NCBI GenBank assembly: GCA_964250805.1
Contig: CAXUHG010000009.1
Location: forward strand, 13,111 to 77,110
DNA length: 64,000 nt
Reading direction: 5' to 3'
Source: JBBQVS01 sp964250805
GTDB lineage: Bacteria > Chloroflexota > Ktedonobacteria > Ktedonobacterales > Ktedonobacteraceae
A model generated the notes under the pieces. That model was given only the letters and a program-made list of their open reading frames with translations. It ran no database searches and was not told where the DNA came from. Positions 27,510 to 37,133 of the stretch are shown here, one piece after another (positions within the stretch are counted from its first letter, which is position 1; every line of letters starts with the position of its first letter). The position numbers and the translations under genes are program-made.

Positions 27510-27676
27510 AAGGGTCCGCCAAGACCGTCGCCGAGCGTTCCCTCGACACGATGGACCGACAGAAGGACATGTCAATCGTTTCAAATTGATCAAACGCAGT
27601 ATGTATGGCTGGGCGAAATTTGATCTCTTGTGGCAACGAGTGCTTCAGTGTTCCCTACGTTAGAACAGGGAGCCAG

Positions 27677-27871
27677 ATGCGTGTGTGGATAATTGCACTA
27701 AGGGACGTATGGGAAATATTACAGCGTGACAAAGAACAGCTCTACGATCCCGACTATCTCCCAGTTCCCTTACGCCCATTTTACGAGTGGATGCGTCAGC
27801 AAATGGCGAAACGGCTGCCCACGTACCAAGGAAACTACCCTACTATACTGGGCCTTGATGGTCTGTTTTGA
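27677..27871 (+). CDS. DUF3841-like fragment
   Basis: 64 residues beginning MRVWIIALRDVWEILQRD; then DYLPVPLRPFYEWMRQQMAKR and YQGNYPTI. The order 'W.I....WE.L ... YDWM..QM..R ... YP' is that of DUF3841 proteins, which are two to three times longer, so this copy is truncated after the YP motif (ILGLDGLF then stop). GGGAG precedes the ATG. Confidence 0.5.
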   Translation: MRVWIIALRDVWEILQRDKEQLYDPDYLPVPLRPFYEWMRQQMAKRLPTYQGNYPTILGLDGLF

Positions 27872-27994
27872 GGGTCGTGATACGTTGTATTGATGTATCT
27901 TTGAGCTTAGAAATATTTCCCACTGTTATTTTTTGTGCTTAGCAGGGGTGTTGGGAATCCTGTTTGAGCGTAGCGGATAGCTCTAGTATAGCAC

Positions 27995-28028
27995 AGAACA
28001 GCGGGAAATGGCTATTTACCGCTGTTCT
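27995..28028. terminator. Strong hairpin AGAACAGCGG / CCGCTGTTCT
   Basis: Perfect 10-bp stem, 14-nt loop, followed on the plus strand by CTCTTTT. Candidate terminator. The remaining 27872-28293 shows no supported gene. Confidence 0.5.
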
Positions 28029-28293
28029 CTCTTTTCGGCTCTGTTACAAATTTTGTCCCTTCTCTTAATCATGGACGAAACTGTGGCAATCATACATGAT
28101 ACTATCTGCTCCCTGATGAACTGCAGACCGTTCGCACTCACTATCGCATATGCACTGCTGCTATCAAGTGGGGTATTTCAGCAACGGAATGGGCAAGAGA
28201 GAAAATCTCAGGAGAATCTCTTCTAGCATAGGAACGTCCTTTCCTTTCTCTCTTCCCACTTCTTCTCTACTGTGCTTCGTGTAGCAATGGCAA

Positions 28294-29463
28294 TCAGGCT
28301 TGATGCTTGCTCAAGATCGTGGTCGAATGGTAATTGAGTACTCCGCCATTGCCACTCACCAGAACGATATCATTCTTCTCGACCTGCCGCTCTCCCCCCT
28401 GTCCACGTGCCTGTACGATGCCTTCGGAGAGTGGTGTAAAGCCCCACATATAATAGGCCGACAATTCTCCTCCTCCTGTATTCGTAGGTAAGGAACCACC
28501 AGGACCCAACTTGCCATCCTCCACAAAGGCTCCTCCTTCGCCTTTCGCACAGAAACCGTAGTCCTCAAGTGTGACCAGCACAGTGTAGGTGTAGCAGTCG
28601 TAGAGCTGGCAGATGTCGATGTCTTTCAGTTCTATCCCTGCCATCTTAAAGGCTGTCGCCCCCGACTGTTTGGCTCCGGTGTAGATACCCGGTTCGCGGT
28701 CAGTGCGCTGATCGTCGCCTGGCGCACCTTGCCCCATACCTCGTACATACACAGGTGGTTGTTTCAGGCTCTTAGCTCGTTCTGCAGAGGTGATGATGAC
28801 TGCGACTCCACCATTGGAGACGAGGCAACAGTCGAAGAGGTGAAAGGGTTCGACGATGTAGCGCGAGTTGTGGTAGTCCTCCATTGTCATGGGTGTGCGC
28901 ATCTGCGCCCATGGATTTCTCTGCGCCCATTTGCGCTGCGAAACCGCAATAGCTCCAAATTGATCGTTGGTCGTGCCAAATAGGTGCATGTGTCGCTTCG
29001 CGGCCAGCGCATAAAGAGGATTGGCCCCATAGTTGCCATAGGCCGCAGATAACCCCGCCATACCCGTTACCGGTCTCCCGTCTGCCCCTCCATACGAGGA
29101 GCCAGCTCCACGATGCGGTGTAAGCGGAGCATCGGCATAGACGAGCACCACAACATTAGCTAGCCCTTCCTGGATAGCCATCGTAGCGTACTGAATCATC
29201 GTGCCTGCTGTCGAGCCATAGGCATTCATGACATTCAGCAGTGATAAGTCCTCGAAGCCGAGCGTCATTTGCAACATCGGGTTCATCTCTGGTGATAAGT
29301 TTGCATTGATGAGCAAACCATCGACATCCTCTTTTTGAAGACCTGCGTCATCAAGTGCTACTTGAATCGCTTCCGCAGCAAAATCAGAAGCACTGCGTCC
29401 GTAGACTTTGCCCATAGCTGTCACACCTAAACCAACAATGGCCGTCTTGCCTGCAATACTCAT
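28294..29463 (-). CDS. Thiolase-fold (lipid-transfer/Ltp2-type) protein without the usual active-site Cys
   Basis: 389 residues from ATG 29463 (AAAGAGGA 8 nt upstream; an earlier frame overlaps the previous gene). N-terminus GKTAIVGLGVTAMGKVYGRS is the SCP2-thiolase start. At the place of the nucleophilic Cys the sequence reads MNAYGSTAGT, so a Claisen thiolase mechanism is unlikely. The region DICQLYDCYTYTVLVTLEDY keeps the Tyr-rich motif of Ltp2-type retro-aldolases, which work with DUF35 partners; such a partner is two genes upstream. Last gene of the ten-gene operon. Retro-aldol role is inference. Confidence 0.8.
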   Translation of the reverse strand: MSIAGKTAIVGLGVTAMGKVYGRSASDFAAEAIQVALDDAGLQKEDVDGLLINANLSPEMNPMLQMTLGFEDLSLLNVMNAYGSTAGTMIQYATMAIQEGLANVVVLVYADAPLTPHRGAGSSYGGADGRPVTGMAGLSAAYGNYGANPLYALAAKRHMHLFGTTNDQFGAIAVSQRKWAQRNPWAQMRTPMTMEDYHNSRYIVEPFHLFDCCLVSNGGVAVIITSAERAKSLKQPPVYVRGMGQGAPGDDQRTDREPGIYTGAKQSGATAFKMAGIELKDIDICQLYDCYTYTVLVTLEDYGFCAKGEGGAFVEDGKLGPGGSLPTNTGGGELSAYYMWGFTPLSEGIVQARGQGGERQVEKNDIVLVSGNGGVLNYHSTTILSKHQA

Positions 29464-29482
29464 GTTTTTTCCTCTTTCTTGA

Positions 29483-30280
29483 CTAGCGGCCTTTCCACTG
29501 TGGCTTGCGCTTCTCGGCAAATGCCTTGGGGCCTTCAACAAAGTCCTCTGATGTGAGCAGGTGCTTCAAGCGCGATTGATCTTGTCGCATCGCCTCCTCG
29601 ATGGGCAGACTTAGCCCTGCTAGAGCAGACTCTTTTGTCAGCCGCACACTCAAAGGAGAACATTCGAGAATCTCATTGGCCCAACGCTCGGCCGTTGCCA
29701 TGAGTTCTGAGCCTGCAACAACTTCGTTTACCAGGCCAAGACGATAGGCTTCCTGTGCGTTTATCTGCTTGCCCGTCAGTAACAGACCCATTGCTTGCTT
29801 GAGTGGAATTTGTTGGGGCAGCCGATGTACTCCACCAGCTCCGGCAATCAGACCCACCCGTGGTTCAGGCAGACCGAAACGTGCCTGTTCTGCTGCAATG
29901 ATCAGATCACACGCCAGCGCAATCTCAAAGCCGCCCCCAACCGCTACACCGTTGACGGCTGCAATGATGGGCTTGTCACATCGTAATCCGACGACACCAC
30001 CAAAGTAGAGAGGTCTGTTCGACTGTGTTTGCGCAGCCATGCTTTCGCCTCTTGCAGTCGCAGCCGCAGTTGCCTTCAGATCGTTTCCTGCGGAAAATGC
30101 TCGCGCTCCCGCACCTGTCAAGATGGCAATCCAAGCGTTCTCATCCTCGGTGAAGTCAGTGAATATCTCGCTTAATTCCCTGTTTGCTTCTGTATGAAGG
30201 GCATTCATGACCTCGGGACGGTTGATCGTCACGTAGGCGAGATGCTCCTTTTTTTCGTAGATCGCATACTGATAACTCAT
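29483..30280 (-). CDS. Enoyl-CoA hydratase/isomerase family (crotonase)
   Basis: 265 residues. Crotonase signature: VTINRPEVMNALHTEA at the start, RAFSAGNDLKA (oxyanion-hole segment), IAAVNGVAVGGGFEIALACD and FGLPEPRVGLIAGAGG with the catalytic Glu regions. Hydrates enoyl-CoA in beta-oxidation-like chains. 19 bp before the thiolase-fold gene, 36 bp after the DUF35 gene. Confidence 0.9.
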   Translation of the reverse strand: MSYQYAIYEKKEHLAYVTINRPEVMNALHTEANRELSEIFTDFTEDENAWIAILTGAGARAFSAGNDLKATAAATARGESMAAQTQSNRPLYFGGVVGLRCDKPIIAAVNGVAVGGGFEIALACDLIIAAEQARFGLPEPRVGLIAGAGGVHRLPQQIPLKQAMGLLLTGKQINAQEAYRLGLVNEVVAGSELMATAERWANEILECSPLSVRLTKESALAGLSLPIEEAMRQDQSRLKHLLTSEDFVEGPKAFAEKRKPQWKGR

Positions 30281-30316
30281 AATGCGTTTCCTCTTTTCTT
30301 CAAGCCATTGTTCTGC

Positions 30317-30745
30317 TTATATATGTTCTTTCGCATGTGTGAATTTGGGGAGAGAAACCTCGTCAGTCATATCGTCAAACGTCACCTCAAGGGGCATCCC
30401 AATCTGAAGACTCTCATTTGGACACCCTACAACATTGCTCGTGATACGAAGCCCTTCCTCAAGATCGACCTGTACGATGTTGTAGGGTACCTCGTTAGCA
30501 AATCCAGGATGGTAGACTTGGTGCATCAAGACGAAGGAGTACAACGTTGCTTTCCCGCTTGCCTGTTTCCAGATAACGGTTGGGTTCAAGCAATTATCGC
30601 AGCGTGACTTCACCGGCCACATCACGGCTCCGCAGGTCGTGCATTGTTGAATCATGAGTCGGTGCTCTCTCGCACCATCAAAAAATGGTTGTGATGCCTC
30701 GTCTGGTATCGGAACGGGCTTCTGGTTATGAGGTGCCTGTGTCAT
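30317..30745 (-). CDS. DUF35 OB-fold protein with zinc ribbon (ChsH2-like)
   Basis: 142 residues. The rubredoxin-like zinc ribbon is CTTCGAVMWPVKSRCDNC (C-x2-C-x10-C-x2-C), followed by an OB-fold (GKATLYSFVLMHQVYHPGF ... YNIVQVDLEEGLRI). Proteins of this family act as CoA-binding subunits of Ltp2-type aldolases or of hydratases in sterol side-chain degradation. A thiolase-fold gene without Cys in the same operon fits that pairing. Confidence 0.85.
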   Translation of the reverse strand: MTQAPHNQKPVPIPDEASQPFFDGAREHRLMIQQCTTCGAVMWPVKSRCDNCLNPTVIWKQASGKATLYSFVLMHQVYHPGFANEVPYNIVQVDLEEGLRITSNVVGCPNESLQIGMPLEVTFDDMTDEVSLPKFTHAKEHI

Positions 30746-30865
30746 AGACTTTTGCCTTTCTATTCATTGCTACGAAGGCTATTTTTCATGCTTCCTTTCA
30801 TAAGGAATGCTCTTGTATCCCGGACGCTCGTACTATCGTCATCTCTTCAGCATTGGAAGAAATTC

Positions 30866-33019
30866 TCACGTCTGCGAACGTTGCCAGGTGATCACTGCGT
30901 CCAACGCTTCGATTTGTGAGCCATCCACACGCAGAGGATTAATTTCCAGCGACTCCAGGTCGGCTTTCAAGGCTTGAGCAAGCTCCGCTGTGTGATAGAT
31001 CACCTCCACCAATGCTTCCAGATCAGCAGGTTTGGAACCGCGTGCTCCTTGTAGAAGCTTCACTCCTTGCAGTTCAGCAAGCATGGCTTGCACATCCTCG
31101 TGTGTCACAGGCAACACGCGTAGGCTGGTATCTTTGAGTATCTCAACCCAGATGCCGCCCAGACCCACAGCCATCACCTGTCCCCAAGTCGGATCGCGCA
31201 CAATCCCCACCAGTAGCTCTACACCCCCGCTACGCATGGGGCTCACCAGTACTCCTTCGAGACGAGCGGCAGGTTTGACGCTGCCAGCCGCCTGCATAAT
31301 CTGTCCGAAGGCTTCTCGTACCTCTTGCTCGTCCTGTAGATTCAGCTGCACACCGCCGATATCGCTTTTATGCACGATATCAGGGGAAGCTACTTTGAGT
31401 GCTACTGGGTAGCCTACCTCCCTGGCAACCTCGACCGCCTGCTCTGCAGTAGTCACGAGACGGGCTGGAATGACAGGGATTTCGTACTCCTCCAACAGGG
31501 AGCGCGCCTGGGCCTCCGACCACGTTCCCACAGCAGTCTTGCTCACGCTAGGAGCAGGCATGGCCTCCTGCGGAGCAGATGCTTGTTGCGCTTGGGCGTG
31601 ACGGAAGTGCTCCGACCACCACATGGCTTTCCCCAGGGCCTGCAATCCTCGATCCACGCCGCCGGGCAGTAGTGGCCACTGGTGCTGCTCAACGGCTTCG
31701 CGCGCGTGCTTTGCCACATCATTGCTGACAAAATCAAGCAGAAAGGCAGGGTGAGATGCACTTCGTAGCCCGTTTACGATATGTTGCACGAGCTTCACAC
31801 TAAATGCGTTGATGAATTCGCCCTGGGACTCCGATGGAAGCGAATTGGCACACACCAGCACATCGAGGTTAGGATCGGATCCGACCTGAGCCACGATGTG
31901 CTCAAAGAGCTTTTGGTCGTTGACGACCGCTCCTGTCGTGTCGAGGGGATTATGAGATGGGCCAAGCGCGGGAAGCAAGGTGCGCAGCCCTTGTTTGGTC
32001 TCCTCACTGAATTCCGGCAGCGCAATCCCGTACTGCTCGGCGTAGTCCGCAGCACTATCACAGGAACCTCCTGAGAGGGCCACAAAGCCGAGTCTGTTGC
32101 CCGGTAATACTCCTGTTTGCGCTAACGTACCAGCAGTAATGAGCAGTTCCTCGATGGAGTTGACGCGAATGATCCCCAACTGACGGAAGAGGGCATCGAT
32201 GACTCGATCGTCGCCCACCAGTGCTCCTGTATGAGCCTGAGCCACTTGGGCACTACGCTCGCTACGCCCGACCTTAAAGGCGACAATTGGTTTGCCCTTT
32301 TCCAGTGCCCGCCGCGCAGCCGACATGAACTGTTCTGGGTTGCGTATGGCTTCGACAAAGAGTGCGATGACCTTTGTTGCTTCATCGTCCACGAAGTAGT
32401 CCATCAGTTCACTGACCGAGAGCACTGCCTCGTTGCCCGTGCTAGCGAGTGCATTAATGCCGATATGCTGCATATAGGCGTAATTGAAGAGTGTGCTGGT
32501 GAGGGCACCACTTTGGGCGATCACTGCCACATGGCCCTCGATGACAGGCGGAAACGGGCTGGGCATGGCGGGAACGTTGTGAGCCACGTTGATGTACCCC
32601 AGGCAGTTGGGTCCCAGAAAGGCGATGTCATGGCTGTGCGCGAAGTTGATCAGCTCCTGCTGCATACGCTTTCCTTCCGCGCCCAGTTCGCCAAACCCGG
32701 CCGTGATGAGGACGGCATTGTGCATGTTCATCTCAGCCATATCCTGGAAGACGGAGAGGACAGCGGGAGGTGGCACGACGATGAGGGCAAGGTCGACCGG
32801 CTCGCCAATATCAGCTAGACGGGAGGAAGCTGGCAAACCGTGTACGGTTCCTCCACGCGGGTTCACGTAGTAGACTGGCCCCGTAAAATGCCCATCATGT
32901 AGGATGTGGTGAAAGTTCCAGGACCAGGTGGATTTTTCTGACGCTCCGACGAGGACAATACTGTGTGGTTGAAACAGACCGCGCAGACGCTCGGGTGAGT
33001 AGGTTGGTCTATCTGTCAT
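30866..33019 (-). CDS. ADP-forming acyl-CoA synthetase (acetyl-CoA synthetase-like, fused alpha/beta)
   Basis: 717 residues from ATG 33019 (AAAGGAG 9 nt upstream). N-terminal CoA-binding domain (LFQPHSIVLVGASEKSTW), then the ligase domains (GFGELGAEG, FLGPNCLGYINV, ALSGGSCDSAADYAEQYG), then a C-terminal ATP-grasp domain (VGYPVALKVASPDIVHKSDI ... GVELLVGIVRDPTWGQV). Makes acyl-CoA from acid, CoA and ATP via a phosphohistidine. Activates the substrate or product of the pathway. Confidence 0.88.
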   Translation of the reverse strand: MTDRPTYSPERLRGLFQPHSIVLVGASEKSTWSWNFHHILHDGHFTGPVYYVNPRGGTVHGLPASSRLADIGEPVDLALIVVPPPAVLSVFQDMAEMNMHNAVLITAGFGELGAEGKRMQQELINFAHSHDIAFLGPNCLGYINVAHNVPAMPSPFPPVIEGHVAVIAQSGALTSTLFNYAYMQHIGINALASTGNEAVLSVSELMDYFVDDEATKVIALFVEAIRNPEQFMSAARRALEKGKPIVAFKVGRSERSAQVAQAHTGALVGDDRVIDALFRQLGIIRVNSIEELLITAGTLAQTGVLPGNRLGFVALSGGSCDSAADYAEQYGIALPEFSEETKQGLRTLLPALGPSHNPLDTTGAVVNDQKLFEHIVAQVGSDPNLDVLVCANSLPSESQGEFINAFSVKLVQHIVNGLRSASHPAFLLDFVSNDVAKHAREAVEQHQWPLLPGGVDRGLQALGKAMWWSEHFRHAQAQQASAPQEAMPAPSVSKTAVGTWSEAQARSLLEEYEIPVIPARLVTTAEQAVEVAREVGYPVALKVASPDIVHKSDIGGVQLNLQDEQEVREAFGQIMQAAGSVKPAARLEGVLVSPMRSGGVELLVGIVRDPTWGQVMAVGLGGIWVEILKDTSLRVLPVTHEDVQAMLAELQGVKLLQGARGSKPADLEALVEVIYHTAELAQALKADLESLEINPLRVDGSQIEALDAVITWQRSQT

Positions 33020-33085
33020 GGCCTCAAACTCCTTTGTTATGAGGAGCATCCGAACATGGTGCTCCTCGATATCTATCAGCGCCAG

Positions 33086-35365
33086 TTAGCGAGGCAGTTT
33101 CAAGCCGCGTGTCGCAATCAACGTCCGTTGGATTTCATTTGACCCACCACCGATCACTTTGAAGATAGAGTCACGCAGAGCGTATTCAAAGGTTCCATCG
33201 ATCAGTGCCTGAGGTGTTCCTGACGCGAACGTTCCCGCCGTCCCAAGCAATTCCAATGCCGTTTCTGGCAGGCGCTCTCCGAGTTCGCTTGTGAAGACTT
33301 TCGTCATCGCTGCTTGGTGGAAGGGAACCTGACCCTGTGAGACGAGGTCGATGCTCTGCATCAGCAACATACGTGCCGCTTCGAGGTCGGCCGCCAGGCT
33401 TCCAATTCTGTCTCGCACCAGTGGGTCTTGGCGCAGTGGTTTACTCTCCTGTTCTGCTTGAGCGATGTAGGTAGTGAGACGGTCGAAGTAGGCGCGGATC
33501 TCGGCAACAATGCCTCCCATCAGAATGCGCTCGCTCGCCAGTGCAGATGTGATGATTTTCCAGCCCCCATTGACCTGCCCCACGAGCGCATTCTCTGGAA
33601 CATGAACGTTATCGTAAAAGATGGTGCAGGCCGGATGTCCATAAAGCGCAACGTCTGGCCGAATGGTGATGCCTGGAGTGTTGGTAGGCACCAGGAAGAC
33701 ACTAATGCCCGCATGTTTGACGGGGGCGTCTCGGTCAGTACGGGCCGCCAGCCAGACGTAGTCCGCAATGTCTCCCATCGTCGTATAGATTTTGGTGCCG
33801 TTAATCACCCAGCCCGTCTCGTCGCGTGTAGCAGTGGTGCGCAATGATGCTAGGTCCGAGCCTGCTTCCGGCTCGCTGTATCCGAGACAAAACGTGTCTT
33901 TCCCCTGTAAGAATGCAGGGAGAAAACGCTGCTGCTGCTCGGGGCTTCCGTAGGCCATCAGTGCTGGACCAATGATGCCGATTCCACAACCGAAGGTGCG
34001 GGTCGGTGCTCCCTGATACGACATTTCCTCCTCAAAGGCCAGTTGTTCAAAAGCACTGCGCTCCTGGCCTCCCCACTGCTTGGGCCAGGAGACTCCCAGC
34101 CAGTGCTGCTTCGCCAGGGCCTCGGTAAAGGCCCGGTCAGAGCCCTGTTCTCGAATGGGAAGCCGATGGTGAGCCTCTTGATCCTCCTTTGTCCAGTGCG
34201 TAGCCAGCCACGCCCGGACCTCCTGGCGAAAGGCGTTGGCCTCGGGTCCGAGATCCACATCGGGTGTCGTCATTCCAGCATCAAGGAGCACATGGGCGAC
34301 GCCATCGCGTGCGGCACGCACGCCACCAAACCGCAAGAGATCGGCATGAATGCGCCGGAAATGCCGTGGCACCTCATGCTCCTCCATATAGCTGATGCCG
34401 CCGAGGGCATGCATACATTCCAAAACGGTCTGCCGCAGAGCAGGGTTGGCAAAAGCGCAGGTGGTGTTGGCAATATACTGCCAGTTCGGATCGGATGCAT
34501 CGTAGGCGTTAGCCGTTCTGGTGAGTAGCAACCGGGTCGCATCCAGGGTGATGAGACAATTAGCAAGCTTGTGCTGGATGGCCTGAAAGTGCCCGATGAA
34601 CTCACCAAACTGCTTGCGCACCTTGGCATGCTCCACGGCCAGCTCGAAGGAGCGGTTGGCCGCTCCGTAGGCGCGGGCCACGCTGCCAACTCTCGCCAGC
34701 GTGGAGAGTTTTTGCAAACTCTCCTTGGGCAAGGGAATCAACTGGCCTGGCACGTTCTCCAGGCGCACTTCGCCAAGTGGTGGAATTGCAAAGCCGGGAG
34801 TGAGCGTCACCGTGACTCCCACAGCGTTGGTACGAATGAGAGCCACCTCCTCGATCGCCTCGGACGAGCCAACGGCGACCAGCAGGTGGGTCGCGAACGA
34901 AAGTGCCTCCACGAAGCGGACGGTGCCAGTAAAGTGAGTGGCACCATCGCTTGTCGACGAGCTGGCGATGCTACCCGCATTGCCGTCGCCATCAGCTGGG
35001 CCCAGTGCCACGCTAATGGAAGCCGTTCCCGCGTCCAAAGCTTCAAGGACCTCGCGAGCAACAGAGGTGTCAGCTTGCCGCAAGGCGGTCGTCGCTAGAA
35101 AGGCATCAAGCAGGGGCACTGGGCAAGCGGCCCGTCCGAGTTCCTCAAGCAGGACCAGCACTTCTTGCAGTCCACCTGCTTCGGGGTCAGAACCCAGAGA
35201 TGTCCATCCCTGAGCAGCTGCCCGCTGCCACAATTCCCGTACGGCCTCTGGCTGTGCCGCACGTTCGAGCACTTTATCAGACGGCCAATAGCGTGCCAGA
35301 AATCCACGAGCCGAGTCGCGGAGCTGCTGAACCTCATCGGTTTCATACAGCATCTGTACAGCCAT
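33086..35365 (-). CDS. Double acyl-CoA dehydrogenase (two ACAD domains in one chain)
   Basis: 759 residues, about twice the usual ~380. The first half (VQMLYETDEVQQLRDSARGF) has the ACAD C-terminal helices (HFQAIQHKLANCLITLDATR) but a degenerate FAD/substrate region; the second half (from EANAFRQEVRAWLATHW) has the full motif set: LGYSEPEAGSDLASLRT, GGWKIITSALASER and IFKVIGGGSNEIQRTLIATR. A fused inactive/active pair parallels heterotetrameric ChsE-type dehydrogenases. FAD-dependent desaturation of acyl-CoA. Confidence 0.88.
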   Translation of the reverse strand: MAVQMLYETDEVQQLRDSARGFLARYWPSDKVLERAAQPEAVRELWQRAAAQGWTSLGSDPEAGGLQEVLVLLEELGRAACPVPLLDAFLATTALRQADTSVAREVLEALDAGTASISVALGPADGDGNAGSIASSSTSDGATHFTGTVRFVEALSFATHLLVAVGSSEAIEEVALIRTNAVGVTVTLTPGFAIPPLGEVRLENVPGQLIPLPKESLQKLSTLARVGSVARAYGAANRSFELAVEHAKVRKQFGEFIGHFQAIQHKLANCLITLDATRLLLTRTANAYDASDPNWQYIANTTCAFANPALRQTVLECMHALGGISYMEEHEVPRHFRRIHADLLRFGGVRAARDGVAHVLLDAGMTTPDVDLGPEANAFRQEVRAWLATHWTKEDQEAHHRLPIREQGSDRAFTEALAKQHWLGVSWPKQWGGQERSAFEQLAFEEEMSYQGAPTRTFGCGIGIIGPALMAYGSPEQQQRFLPAFLQGKDTFCLGYSEPEAGSDLASLRTTATRDETGWVINGTKIYTTMGDIADYVWLAARTDRDAPVKHAGISVFLVPTNTPGITIRPDVALYGHPACTIFYDNVHVPENALVGQVNGGWKIITSALASERILMGGIVAEIRAYFDRLTTYIAQAEQESKPLRQDPLVRDRIGSLAADLEAARMLLMQSIDLVSQGQVPFHQAAMTKVFTSELGERLPETALELLGTAGTFASGTPQALIDGTFEYALRDSIFKVIGGGSNEIQRTLIATRGLKLPR

Positions 35366-35403
35366 AAAAATCTTCTCCTTGTAATGTTTGCTTCGTACTA
35401 GTC

Positions 35404-36531
35404 CTACTCATTCGCTAACTGACCCATCCCTTTGAGGACGGCATCGCATTCCTCACTCATCATCCGTAAAACCTCCGCAGTGGGTCGAATCTCCTTGAAC
35501 ATACCGACAGACTGCCCCACGAAGTAGTTGATCAACTCTTTGCCTCCTTCTCCTCCCTGTCGGGCATCGTGCTGAATACTATTTTGTGCATCCATTGTGA
35601 GTAAGCTGTGTAATGGCATCTGCAGAGGTTTGGGATTGGCCGGGTCTTCCCAGGCATCAGTCCAGGCTGAACGCAGTTGTCGTGCGGGTTTGCCCGTGGA
35701 AGCACGTGAGCGTAGAGTATCACTGGACGTTGCATGGAGGAACTTTTCCTTCACCACGGGATGCGTCTCGGCTTCCTCAGTCATGAGCCAAACCGAACCG
35801 GTCCACACCCCCTGGGCACCTAGAGCAAAAGCGGCAGCCATTTGTCGTCCGCTCGCAATTCCACCTGCAGTGACAACAGGTAGAGGTGCTACTGCATCTA
35901 CCACTTGCGGCGTCAGCACCATCGTGGCAATCTCACCCGTGTGCCCTCCTGCCTCAAAGCCCTGGGCAATGATGAGGTCAACACCAGCCTCCTTCTGATG
36001 CAGTGCGTGTTTCACAGCGCCGACCAGAGCACCTACACGCACCCCTTGTTGGTGAGCACGCTCGATGATATAGGCTGGAGGAACACCCAGCGCATTGACA
36101 ATTAACTTTACAGGATACGCGAGGGCGATATCGACCAGTTGTTTGCCCCGCTTCTCGGAAATACCCGTCCCTGCTTTAGAAGCAAGGGTAGAAAGTGCAG
36201 GTTGTTGGGGAACATGGTAGTCCTCCAAAAGGTGGTCGAGGAAATCGCGGTGTCCCTGTGGGATACGGCTCTGAAGTGCTTCGAGCGAAAGTCCACCTTC
36301 CTCGCGTCCGACGTACTGCTCTGGAATAATCAGGTCGATGCCGAAGGATTTGCCGGAACACTCCTTCGTGAGCATTTGCAACGCGGAATCGAGTTGCTCT
36401 GGCTCCATACCAGCAGCTCCCAGGACACCAAAGCCCCCCGCTCTGCTGACTGCGGCGATTACTGCCGGACTATGGCTGAAAGCAAAGATAGGGGTATCAA
36501 TCTCATAGATGTCACATAATTGAGTATGCAT
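35404..36531 (-). CDS. Nitronate monooxygenase-like / FMN-binding TIM-barrel enzyme
   Basis: 376 residues from ATG 36531; AGGAG lies 4 nt before it, and upstream in-frame Met codons are less well placed. Motifs PIFAFSHSPAVIAAVSRAGG near the start, IAQGFEAGGHTGEIATMVL (FMN-phosphate/His region), VTAGGIASGRQMAAAFALGA and RSRASTGKPARQLRSAW are those of the 2-nitropropane dioxygenase superfamily. In CoA-ester clusters such proteins often act as enoyl reductases; which reaction applies here is open. Confidence 0.82.
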   Translation of the reverse strand: MHTQLCDIYEIDTPIFAFSHSPAVIAAVSRAGGFGVLGAAGMEPEQLDSALQMLTKECSGKSFGIDLIIPEQYVGREEGGLSLEALQSRIPQGHRDFLDHLLEDYHVPQQPALSTLASKAGTGISEKRGKQLVDIALAYPVKLIVNALGVPPAYIIERAHQQGVRVGALVGAVKHALHQKEAGVDLIIAQGFEAGGHTGEIATMVLTPQVVDAVAPLPVVTAGGIASGRQMAAAFALGAQGVWTGSVWLMTEEAETHPVVKEKFLHATSSDTLRSRASTGKPARQLRSAWTDAWEDPANPKPLQMPLHSLLTMDAQNSIQHDARQGGEGGKELINYFVGQSVGMFKEIRPTAEVLRMMSEECDAVLKGMGQLANE

Positions 36532-36614
36532 CATACTCCTCTTCTTCATCAAAGGTTTTTTCAGCACATGCCAAGAATACGCTACTACATGCTAACTTTT
36601 ATGACGAAAGCACC

Positions 36615-37076
36615 CTATGCTCTCTCTGTTGTCTGCTTCTGGCGACGAGGGACCACGGCTACGACGGTACCTGGGCCAACTGATATCCCTTTCGAGTTTT
36701 CAGACCACATTTCTAGGTCAACAAGTGCCTCTTCGCCTTCTTGCCACTTACGTTTGACTCTCCCTTTCGTCACAACCGTGTCACCAACTGTATTAAATAT
36801 CTTCATACGAAAGCCTTTCAAACTCCTTATGAATCCTCCCAAACCAATGAACTCGCGTACCGTGCGCTCCCACATTCCTTGAAGGAAGATGGTGTTCGCG
36901 TACATCTCTGACGCGCCAGTCTTGCGTGCATACTCGCTGTTGTGATGAATCGAGTTAAAGTCACGATTGGCTCCTGCCTCTACGACAAGCCGATAGACAC
37001 TGAGCGGAAACTCGATTGTCGGGACCTCATCTCCCTCCGAAATGTCTTCCCAATGGCGTTGCGTGGACCAATCCAT
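36615..37076 (-). CDS. MaoC-like hot-dog dehydratase (HDE-containing half)
   Basis: 153 residues. The hydratase-2 motif is visible as ANRDFNSIHHNSEYAR (Asp, Asn and His of the active site), followed by TIFLQGMWERTVREFIGLGG. Hydrates enoyl-CoA; usually works with a second hot-dog protein encoded next door, here 37134-37721. 57 bp between them. Confidence 0.85.
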   Translation of the reverse strand: MDWSTQRHWEDISEGDEVPTIEFPLSVYRLVVEAGANRDFNSIHHNSEYARKTGASEMYANTIFLQGMWERTVREFIGLGGFIRSLKGFRMKIFNTVGDTVVTKGRVKRKWQEGEEALVDLEMWSENSKGISVGPGTVVAVVPRRQKQTTERA

Positions 37077-37133
37077 CTCTGTTCTCCTTTCTTTCTCGCT
37101 TGTGCATCAGCAACTCCAACGTTTCTTCGCACA

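Noticed and set aside
31032..32818. Plus-strand frames opposite the acyl-CoA synthetase and dehydrogenase
   Set aside because: Shadows of GC-rich coding sequence on the other strand.
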